Origin: UBA6912 sp041611095
GTDB lineage: Bacteria > Actinomycetota > Acidimicrobiia > Spongiisociales > UBA5794
Assembly: GCA_041611095.1 (NCBI GenBank)
Contig: JBFINP010000003.1
Span: 77,701 to 141,700 of the forward strand
Reading direction: 5' to 3'
Length of the DNA stretch: 64,000 nt
This document shows, one piece after another, positions 57,778 through 64,000 of this stretch. The notes below the pieces were generated by a model that ran no database searches, had not been told where the DNA came from, and saw only the letters and a program-made list of their open reading frames with translations. Numbering within the stretch: position 1 is the stretch's first letter; each line of letters starts with the position of its first letter. Made by a program: the position numbers and the translations under genes.

Positions 57778-58863
57778 ATGCGCGGACACCAAGTCGAGCT
57801 CTGGACCGGCGAACGCCGCATCCGCATGGGCGTCGATGCCGCCGGTCGCTGGGTGGCTCCAGAGTCGACGATGCCGCGCTACGACGTCGGGTCGGGACTC
57901 GCCCTCGGGGGGCTCGTCGATGCCCACGCCCACCTGACGGCCGCCGCCATCACGGACATGACCGACGAGCCGCGTCGCACCGGCGCCGTTGCCCGCATCA
58001 CGAAGCACGTGGCCGATCAGCTCGGCGCCGGAGTCCTCCTCACTCTCGACAAGGGGACGATGGATCCGGCGACGGTGGAGGTGACTCTGGGTATCGGGGA
58101 AGCCGACCGACCGGAGGTGCAGCTCGCCGGGCGCTTCCTCGCCGTCCCAGAGGGGTACTACGCCGATCTGGCGATCGAGCTCGATCCCTCGTGTCTCGAT
58201 GAGGCCATCGCGAGCTATGGACCGGCGGCGGCGCAGTGGGTGAAGCTGATCGGCGACTGGCCTCGCCGCGGCGCCGGGGCGGTACCCAACTTCGACGAGG
58301 CGGCCCTGCGCCGGGGGGTCGAGGCGGCGCACCGGTCCGGACGGCGGGTGGCGATCCACACTGCGGCGCCCGAGACCCCGGGCATGGCGGTACGCGCCGG
58401 CGTCGACTCGATCGAGCACGGGCTGTTCATGACCGAAGACGATGTTGCGGAGCTCGGGGCCCGGAACGGGGCGTGGGTCCCGACGATCCTGGCCATGGAG
58501 GCGCTGAGCGAGGCCATGCGGCCCGGCTCCACAGGTGCGGCGCTGGTGGCCGAGGGTCTCGCCAACCTCCGGCGTCTCCTGCCGGGTGCGATGGAAGCGG
58601 GTGTCGTGGTGATGGCCGGCACCGACCTCGCCCTGGCCTACGAGGACCTCGCCCGGGAGGGCATGGCGCTGTTCGAGTACGGGTTGAGCGAGGACGATGC
58701 GGTCACGGCCTTGACCGAAGGGCCCCGTCGATTCTTGGGCGCCGGCTCGTTCCTCGCCGGAAACTGCGCCGACTTCGTCCTCGTGGCGTACCGGACCTTG
58801 GCGGCTCTGGCGGAGCCGCGGCTCGTCGTGCGGTGCGGCAACGTGGTGGTGGATCGGCGGTGA
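57778..58863 (+). CDS. Amidohydrolase family protein
   Basis: 361 residues. The first metal-binding motif GGLVDAHAHL (HxH), AIHTAA and SIEHGLFM histidines, and the late Asp in VVMAGTDLAL follow the amidohydrolase-superfamily pattern of imidazolonepropionase-like or prolidase-like members. Such enzymes hydrolyse C-N bonds in rings or peptides; the substrate is not known. Near the C-terminus GSFLAGNCADFVLV is the usual closing strand. Confidence 0.83.
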   Translation: MRGHQVELWTGERRIRMGVDAAGRWVAPESTMPRYDVGSGLALGGLVDAHAHLTAAAITDMTDEPRRTGAVARITKHVADQLGAGVLLTLDKGTMDPATVEVTLGIGEADRPEVQLAGRFLAVPEGYYADLAIELDPSCLDEAIASYGPAAAQWVKLIGDWPRRGAGAVPNFDEAALRRGVEAAHRSGRRVAIHTAAPETPGMAVRAGVDSIEHGLFMTEDDVAELGARNGAWVPTILAMEALSEAMRPGSTGAALVAEGLANLRRLLPGAMEAGVVVMAGTDLALAYEDLAREGMALFEYGLSEDDAVTALTEGPRRFLGAGSFLAGNCADFVLVAYRTLAALAEPRLVVRCGNVVVDRR

Positions 58864-58882
58864 CGAGCCCGCGTCGCCGATA

Positions 58883-60283
58883 TCAGAGCCCGTAGGCCTC
58901 CAACAGCCTCAGCCAGACCTCGCTCAGCGTCGGGAACGACGGGATGGCGTGCCAGAGCCGGTCGAGCGTGACCTCGCCGACGATGGCGATGGTGGCTGCG
59001 TGGATCAGTTCCCCGGTCTCCGGCCCGACGAACGTGGCCCCCACGATCACGCGACGCTCCTCGTCCACGACGATCTGGCATGTCCCCCTGTAGCCCTTGC
59101 CTCGGGTTGGTGCGCCGGCAACGCGGCCGATGTCGTGCTGAACGGTCCGGACCGTGAGGCCGCGCGCTCGGGCCTGCCGCTCGGTGAGCCCCGTGGCGGC
59201 GATGTTGGGGTGGGTGAACACCACCCGAGGCACCGCCACCCGATCGCCATAGGCGACGATGTTCGCCTCCCTCCCGGCGATACGATCCCCTGCGACGCGG
59301 GCCTGGTACTTTCCGGTGTGGGTGAGCAGCGCCCGGCCGTTGGCGTCTCCGACCACGTAGAGCCAGTCGCCGTCGACGCCGACGGCGCCCATGCCATCGT
59401 CGACCTCGATGTACTGGCCTGGAGTGAGCCCTACGGTCTCCAATCCGATGTCGTCGGTCAGTGGCCGCCGACCGACGGCGACCAGGATCTCGTCGCCCTC
59501 GATTGAGCCGCCGCCCTCCAGCTCGGCCGTCACCGGCCCGTCGGTGCCGGCACGACGGGCGCCGATCATCTTGACGCCCGTGAGCACCCTGATGCCCATC
59601 CGCTCGAAAGCTCTCTGCAGCTCCGCACCGGCGAAGGGCTCTTCCCTGGGGAGGAGGTGATCCATCATCTCGACGATGGTCACCTCGCTGCCGAGCGCCG
59701 CAAAGGCCTGTGCCATCTCGACGCCGACGACGCCCCCGCCGAGCACGACGAGGCGCCCTGGGATCTCCTCAGCGGTCGTGATGTCGCGGTTGTCCCACGG
59801 AGCGACCTCGGCGAGCCCGGCGATCGGCGGCATCGCCGCTGCAGTCCCCGTGGCGACCACCACCGCCTTGGCCGCCTCGTATTCGGTCTCGGTTCCGTCG
59901 GCGGCAGTCACGACGACGCGGCGCTCCCCGGCCAGCCGGCCATGGCCGCGTATCAGCTCGAGGCCGGCGCCTTCGGCCCACTCGACCTGACCCGCATCGT
60001 CCCAGTGGGAGGCGAGAGCATTGCGCCGCTCGAGAGCGGCCGCGACATCGATCTCGCCGGTGACGGCCGCCGCAACCCCCGGTGTGCGGAGTGCCGTCGC
60101 CAGGACCTCGCCGGGACGGAGCAGCGCCTTCGACGGCATGCAGGCCCAGTAGGAGCACTCGCCACCGAGGAGCTCGCGCTCGATGATCGCAACACGAAGC
60201 CCGGTGCGGGCCGCCCGGTCGCCGGCGTTCTCCCCTGCGGGCCCGCCGCCGAGGACGAGGACGTCGTAGTCACGGTTCACCAT
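58883..60283 (-). CDS. Pyridine nucleotide-disulfide oxidoreductase, dihydrolipoamide dehydrogenase-like
   Basis: 466 residues. The FAD motif VLGGGPAGENAGDRAA, redox-active GGECSYWACMPSKALLRP (Cys-x4-Cys), NAD motif VVLGGGVVGVEMAQAFAALG and the C-terminal dimer domain with FTHPNIAATGLT are complete. The expected C-terminal His-x4-Glu of true lipoamide dehydrogenase is only partly recognisable (HAIPSFPTLSE), so it may reduce other disulfides. It is single and convergent with the amidohydrolase gene. ATG 60283 begins the FAD domain. Confidence 0.87.
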   Translation of the reverse strand: MVNRDYDVLVLGGGPAGENAGDRAARTGLRVAIIERELLGGECSYWACMPSKALLRPGEVLATALRTPGVAAAVTGEIDVAAALERRNALASHWDDAGQVEWAEGAGLELIRGHGRLAGERRVVVTAADGTETEYEAAKAVVVATGTAAAMPPIAGLAEVAPWDNRDITTAEEIPGRLVVLGGGVVGVEMAQAFAALGSEVTIVEMMDHLLPREEPFAGAELQRAFERMGIRVLTGVKMIGARRAGTDGPVTAELEGGGSIEGDEILVAVGRRPLTDDIGLETVGLTPGQYIEVDDGMGAVGVDGDWLYVVGDANGRALLTHTGKYQARVAGDRIAGREANIVAYGDRVAVPRVVFTHPNIAATGLTERQARARGLTVRTVQHDIGRVAGAPTRGKGYRGTCQIVVDEERRVIVGATFVGPETGELIHAATIAIVGEVTLDRLWHAIPSFPTLSEVWLRLLEAYGL

Positions 60284-60348
60284 CGCTCACTCCCTGACCT
60301 GGGACCCGACATGGGCTTCGCTGTGCGGCAACGGGCGGCAGCGGCGTT

Positions 60349-60975
60349 TCATTCCTCTACGCGTCCGGCATCCCCCGGACCGGGCGAGCCCCAGCGCTGC
60401 CAATGGATGACCTCGTCGTGCGGTCGCCGGCCGCGAACCAGCGATCCCGACCGTCGGTCAGGGGCGGGATGGCCGATGGTGACCACGCCGACCGCCCGCA
60501 TGTGCGGTGGGAGGTCCAGAAAGGACTCGAGCCGAGGCGTGGTGTGCGAGCCGAGGAATCCGGCACCGAGACCTTCGGCGACAGCGGCCAGGAGCAGCAG
60601 CATCATCGATGCCCCGGCATCCACCCACCAATACGGCACCGGCCACTCATGCTCGACGCCGTCCGGGCTCTTGTCGGGCTCGCGGTAGCGGGCCCGGTAG
60701 AGCTCCTCGCTGACGCACACGACGACGTGGACCGGCGCCCGCGAGATCCACGGGTCGAAGCCGCGGGCGACGTAGGCCGCCTCGTCTGCGAGCTCGGCGA
60801 TGCGGCGCCGGCGGTCCGCATCGGTGACGACCACGAACGCCTGGCCCTGGCTGAAGCCCGCCGACGGTGCCCGTCGTGCGATGTCGACGATCCGTGCGAC
60901 GGTCTCCGGATCGACGGGATCGTCGGTGTAGTTGCGAACCATGCGCCGCCGCCGGACGACCTCGCCGAAGTCCAT
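60349..60975 (-). CDS. Nitroreductase family FMN enzyme
   Basis: 208 residues. RRRRMVRNYTDDPVDPETV near the start and RAPSAGFSQGQAFVVV are FMN-contact regions of the nitroreductase fold; YWWVDAGASMMLLLLAAVAEGLG is the long central helix. The dimeric FMN enzymes use NAD(P)H to reduce nitro groups, quinones or other substrates; the substrate here is unknown. The ATG overlaps the pntB stop (TGATG), so it is the last gene of the transhydrogenase operon and may use the NADPH that PntAB supplies. Confidence 0.87.
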   Translation of the reverse strand: MDFGEVVRRRRMVRNYTDDPVDPETVARIVDIARRAPSAGFSQGQAFVVVTDADRRRRIAELADEAAYVARGFDPWISRAPVHVVVCVSEELYRARYREPDKSPDGVEHEWPVPYWWVDAGASMMLLLLAAVAEGLGAGFLGSHTTPRLESFLDLPPHMRAVGVVTIGHPAPDRRSGSLVRGRRPHDEVIHWQRWGSPGPGDAGRVEE

Positions 60976-62333
60976 CAGACGTGCTCGAGCGCTCCGATGA
61001 TGGACTCGACGGCATCCTTGCCGTCGGCGAACAGCATCATCGTCTTGTCCTCATAGAAGAGCGGGTTGTCGATGCCGGCGAAACCGGGAGAGAGGGACCG
61101 CTTCACGACCACCACGGTGCGCGCCCGATCCACCTCGAGGATGGGCATGCCGTAGATCGGACTGGTGGAGTCGTCGCGGGCCGAGGGGTTCACGACGTCG
61201 TTGGCACCGATGATGAGCACGACATCCGTCTGGGGGAACTTCGGGTTGGACTGGTCGAGGTCATACAGCTGCTCGTAGGGCACGTCCGCCTCCGCAAGCA
61301 GGACGTTCATGTGGCCCGGCATCCGGCCTGCCACGGGATGGATCGCATAGCCGACGTCGACGTGTCGGTTCTCGAGGTTGGCGGCGAGTTCCCGTACGGC
61401 GTGCTGCGCCTGGGCGACGGCGAGGCCATATCCGGGCACGACGATCACACGATCGGCATAGGCGAGGGCGATGGCAACGTCATCTGGCGTCGCCCGGTTC
61501 ACCGGCTTGTCGCCGGCACCGACGACGGCGCCGGAGACCCCTCCGAACCGGGAGAACAGCACGTTGGCGATGGAGCGGTTCATCGCCTCGGCCATCTGGA
61601 TGGTCAGGATGAGCCCGGCGGCACCAACCAGGGCACCGGCGATGATGAGGGCCGAGTTCGAGATCACGAACCCGGCCATCGAGGCGGCGACACCGGACAG
61701 CGAGTTGAGCAGCGAGATCACCACCGGCATGTCCGCACCACCGATCGGCAACACGGAGAGCACACCCAGGACGGAGGCGCCGAGGACCACGAGCCAGTAG
61801 GGGCCCTCGACGTCGCCGATGACTGCCCACACCCCGAGGGCGGCGATGAGCGCCAGCAAGGCAGCGTTGACGAGATGCCCGCCCGGGAACCCCACCGGAC
61901 GGCCGGTAACGATGCCCTGGAGCTTCCCGAAGGCGACGAAGCTGCCGGTGAAGGTGATCATGCCGATCGCCAGCGACAGGACGACGGTGGTGGCCGTCTC
62001 GGCGGGGAGCTCCACACCGAGCCGCTCGATCTCGGCCATGGCGACAACGGCGGAGGCGAGGCCGCCGAAGCCGTTGAAGGCAGCGACGAGCTGGGGCATC
62101 GCGGTCATCTGGATTCGGAGGGCGAGCAATGCCCCGACGACCGTTCCGGCCACGAGGCCGGCGAGGACGGTGCCCCACGACACGACCTCGGCGTTCACCA
62201 GGGTGACGACGATGGCGACGAGCATCCCGGCGGAGGCGAGCATGTTGCCCCGGCGAGCGGTGCGAGGCCCCGACAGCTGCTTCAGACCGATGATGAACAG
62301 CACCGCGCCGCCGAGATACAGGAGCTCGGTCAT
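60975..62333 (-). CDS. pntB: NAD(P)+ transhydrogenase subunit beta
   Basis: 452 residues: eight or more transmembrane helices, then the soluble NADPH-binding dIII domain from about 270 with VPGYGLAVAQAQH and YAIHPVAGRMPGHMNVLLAEA and IGANDVVNPSARDD. PntB with PntA couples hydride transfer between NADH and NADP+ to proton flow across the membrane. It overlaps pntAb (ATGA) and the nitroreductase gene. Confidence 0.95.
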   Translation of the reverse strand: MTELLYLGGAVLFIIGLKQLSGPRTARRGNMLASAGMLVAIVVTLVNAEVVSWGTVLAGLVAGTVVGALLALRIQMTAMPQLVAAFNGFGGLASAVVAMAEIERLGVELPAETATTVVLSLAIGMITFTGSFVAFGKLQGIVTGRPVGFPGGHLVNAALLALIAALGVWAVIGDVEGPYWLVVLGASVLGVLSVLPIGGADMPVVISLLNSLSGVAASMAGFVISNSALIIAGALVGAAGLILTIQMAEAMNRSIANVLFSRFGGVSGAVVGAGDKPVNRATPDDVAIALAYADRVIVVPGYGLAVAQAQHAVRELAANLENRHVDVGYAIHPVAGRMPGHMNVLLAEADVPYEQLYDLDQSNPKFPQTDVVLIIGANDVVNPSARDDSTSPIYGMPILEVDRARTVVVVKRSLSPGFAGIDNPLFYEDKTMMLFADGKDAVESIIGALEHV

Positions 62334-62638
62334 GACGAGCGGTCCTCGCGACGCACCGGTTTGCGCTTGAACATCTCCAGCATGCGGTCGGTGACGAGGA
62401 AGCCGCCGACGACGTTGATGGTGGCTGCAGTGACCGCGATGAAGCCCAGCACGGTTGCGAGGCTGCCTTCACTGAGTCCGGCGGCGATCAGCGCACCGAC
62501 GATCGTGATCCCGGAGATCGCGTTGGCTCCCGACATCAGCGGCGTGTGAAGCGTGGGCGGCACCTTCGAGATCACCTCGAGACCGACGAAGGCGGCCAGG
62601 ACGAACACGACGATGCCGGCGATGAACTCGGGACTCAC
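62330..62638 (-). CDS. pntAb: NAD(P)+ transhydrogenase subunit alpha, membrane part
   Basis: 102 residues, three hydrophobic helices. VFVLAAFVGLEVISKVPPTL, TPLMSGANAISGITIVGAL and VLGFIAVTAATINVVGGFLVT are the conserved segments of the alpha-2 chain. The start is GTG 62638. As in many non-enterobacterial systems the alpha subunit is split into PntAa and PntAb. Confidence 0.93.
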   Translation of the reverse strand: MSPEFIAGIVVFVLAAFVGLEVISKVPPTLHTPLMSGANAISGITIVGALIAAGLSEGSLATVLGFIAVTAATINVVGGFLVTDRMLEMFKRKPVRREDRSS

Positions 62639-62672
62639 TGCGCGGACTCCGGCTGCGAGGGTGGGGGGGCGA

Positions 62673-63797
62673 TCATGTTCCTCCGCCCAGGAGCTCGATC
62701 GTGCGCGGGTGGCGCGCCTGGCCTTCCGCCACCACCGCACATTCGCCGACGATGTCGTCCTCCAGATCCACCCGGAACTCGCCGGAGTCCGAGTCACGCA
62801 TCCGGGTGAGGAGCGCCAGCAGGTTACGGGCGTACATGCGGCTTGCGTCCGCCGGGAACATGCTGGCGAGATTGGTCGGTCCGTGGATGGTGACGCCGTC
62901 CACCTCGACGACCTCGTCGGGGACGGAGAGTGCCACATTGCCCCCGGTCGCAGCCGCCATGTCGACGACGACGGCACCGGGCCGCATCGATCGCACCATG
63001 TCCTCGGTGACGAGGAGCGGAGCCGGACGGCCCGGGATCTGGGCTGTCGTGATCACCATGTCCGCATCGGCGACGAAGGGGGCCAGCGCCTCGTGCTGCC
63101 TCGCCTGGACGTCGCTCCCCACCTCCTTGGCGTACCCCCCCTCGTCGGCGGTGGTCGTCACCGCCTCGACGAACTTGGCGCCCAGGCTCTCGACCTGCTC
63201 GCGCGTCTCGATGCGGATGTCGTACGCATGGACCACGGCGCCAAGCCTGCGGGCCGTTGCTATCGCCTGCAGCCCGGCGACACCGACGCCCAACACGAGC
63301 GCTCGCGAAGGTGCGATCGTGCCGGCAGCCGTGACCATCATCGGCATCAGCTTCGGGGTCGCATTGGCGGCGACGAGCACCGCGGCGTACCCGGCGATGT
63401 TGGCCTGGGACGACAGCGCATCCATCGCCTGCGCCAGGGTGGTGCGTGGAATGGCCTCGACGGCAATGGCGGTCAGCTTCCCCTCGACGGCCGCCCGCAT
63501 GACGGGCGCCGCCAAGAACGGATCGAAGAACCCTGCCACGACCGATCCTTGGGGCGTGGCAGCGAGCTCCTCGGGGGTCGGGGGGCCGACGCGGAGGACG
63601 AGCTCGGCGCCGGCTGCGTCGTCGACGATCATCGCTCCGGCATCCACGTACAGGCGATCGGGGTAGCCGGCGCTGCGCCCCGCATCGCGCTCGACCACGA
63701 CGTCCCAGCCCCAGCCCACGTACGTGGAGACGACGTCGGGCGAGGCCGCAACCCGCCGCTCGCCGTGGGCGCGCTCACGAGGGATTCCGATCCGCAT
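62673..63797 (-). CDS. pntAa: NAD(P)+ transhydrogenase subunit alpha, NAD-binding part
   Basis: 374 residues from ATG 63797. MRIGIPRE..HGERRVAASP, SQANIAGYAAVLVAAN and the NAD-binding VLGVGVAGLQAIATARRLGAVV with VHAYDIR form the dI domain shared with alanine dehydrogenase. GTG 63806 would add three residues, but a TAGCGT box 7 nt before ATG 63797 overlaps that GTG and favours the ATG. The gap to pntAb is 34 nt. Confidence 0.94.
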   Translation of the reverse strand: MRIGIPRERAHGERRVAASPDVVSTYVGWGWDVVVERDAGRSAGYPDRLYVDAGAMIVDDAAGAELVLRVGPPTPEELAATPQGSVVAGFFDPFLAAPVMRAAVEGKLTAIAVEAIPRTTLAQAMDALSSQANIAGYAAVLVAANATPKLMPMMVTAAGTIAPSRALVLGVGVAGLQAIATARRLGAVVHAYDIRIETREQVESLGAKFVEAVTTTADEGGYAKEVGSDVQARQHEALAPFVADADMVITTAQIPGRPAPLLVTEDMVRSMRPGAVVVDMAAATGGNVALSVPDEVVEVDGVTIHGPTNLASMFPADASRMYARNLLALLTRMRDSDSGEFRVDLEDDIVGECAVVAEGQARHPRTIELLGGGT

Positions 63798-63804
63798 CGG
63801 CGGC

Positions 63805-63810
63805 ACGCTA
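63805..63810 (-). promoter_or_regulatory. -10 box of the pnt operon
   Basis: TAGCGT on the minus strand, 7 nt before ATG 63797; leaderless. Confidence 0.6.
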
Positions 63811-63851
63811 CCAGGGCCCCGGCGACCGGCGTCCCTCCGCCGGCCGCTTCC

Positions 63852-63857
63852 TACACT
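63852..63857 (+). promoter_or_regulatory. -10 box of a leaderless promoter for the last, partial gene
   Basis: TACACT exactly 6 nt before GTG 63864, the same hexamer and spacing as at 2909-2914 and 34664-34669. Confidence 0.6.
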
Positions 63858-63863
63858 CGGCTC

Positions 63864-64000
63864 GTGGCCGGATCGGCACCGATCACACTGGACGACGTCG
63901 TGACGCTCGCGGAGCGCCTCGCCACCGCGCTGCGGACGGTCGACCCGGCCGCGGCGAGCCGCCTCGAGGCGGCCGTCCTGGTCGGCGGTGCGGATGCCCA
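63864..64000 (+). CDS. Partial gene, N-terminal 45 codons only
   Basis: GTG 63864 opens a frame that continues past the end of the window. The visible part (SAPITLDDVVTLAERLATAL, then VDPAAASRLEAAV) is helical with normal codon use. The TACACT box 6 nt upstream supports the start. No family can be assigned from this fragment. It is divergent from the pnt operon. Confidence 0.6.
   Translation, partial: MAGSAPITLDDVVTLAERLATALRTVDPAAASRLEAAVLVGGADA

Overview
The window looks like chromosomal DNA from a high-GC actinobacterium, possibly a deep-branching class such as Acidimicrobiia (the class is a guess). The signs are a WhiB-family Fe-S regulator, a DUF3159 membrane protein, a DEDD-exonuclease/GIY-YIG fusion with an actinobacterial-type LexA box, many overlapping start/stop codons, and many genes whose only upstream signal is a TANNNT box 6-10 nt before the start codon, as in leaderless transcription. 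No insertion sequence, prophage, CRISPR array, tRNA or rRNA gene was found.

Layout. 1-4.9 kb: a truncated Tat-exported multicopper oxidase, two half-size TauE/SafE permeases, a lipoprotein, an aquaporin and RNase P RNA. 4.9-11.5 kb: two tandem secreted paralogues of unknown function and a 1293-residue protein with two cyclase domains, an ATPase and TPR-like repeats. 11.7-16 kb: a sulfur operon (HTH-PocR regulator, sulfide:quinone oxidoreductase, DUF1641, TusE/DsrC-like, DsrE-like, DUF302) with six 9-bp repeats upstream of the regulator. 16-20.6 kb: a small membrane/lipoprotein operon, whiB, trpD with a short leader ORF, and an acyl-CoA ligase. 20.7-21.3 kb: a thioredoxin-like lipoprotein whose first active-site cysteine codon is an in-frame TGA followed by a SECIS-like hairpin, a candidate selenoprotein. 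21.4-33.5 kb: an eight-gene, fully overlapping operon built around a MoxR ATPase, a DUF58 protein, two VWA membrane proteins and an ABC exporter.

33.5-42 kb: an Lgt-like protein and a TlpA-like thioredoxin, then the histidine operon yerC-hisG-hisD-hisC-hisB-hisH-hisF-hisIE on the minus strand, with hisA divergent across an AT-rich palindrome that is a good candidate operator for the TrpR-like YerC protein. 42-54.4 kb: DUF3159, a CDC48-like AAA protein, the LexA-box exonuclease gene, a DsbA-fold protein with a zinc-ribbon partner, an rRNA/tRNA methyltransferase, a TPM-domain protein, a DapB-like oxidoreductase, a methyltransferase, a MenC-like enolase-superfamily enzyme and an AlkA-like glycosylase. 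54.4-64 kb: an archaeal-type S-adenosylmethionine synthetase, an ABC exporter pair, an amidohydrolase, a disulfide oxidoreductase flavoprotein, and the proton-translocating transhydrogenase operon pntAa-pntAb-pntB with a nitroreductase.

Metabolic picture (inference): an organism that makes its own histidine and tryptophan, carries an inducible sulfide or sulfane-sulfur oxidation module, balances NAD(P)H through a transhydrogenase, and has several envelope thiol-disulfide proteins, one of which probably uses selenocysteine. Proof of that last point needs selA, selB, selC and selD elsewhere in the genome.
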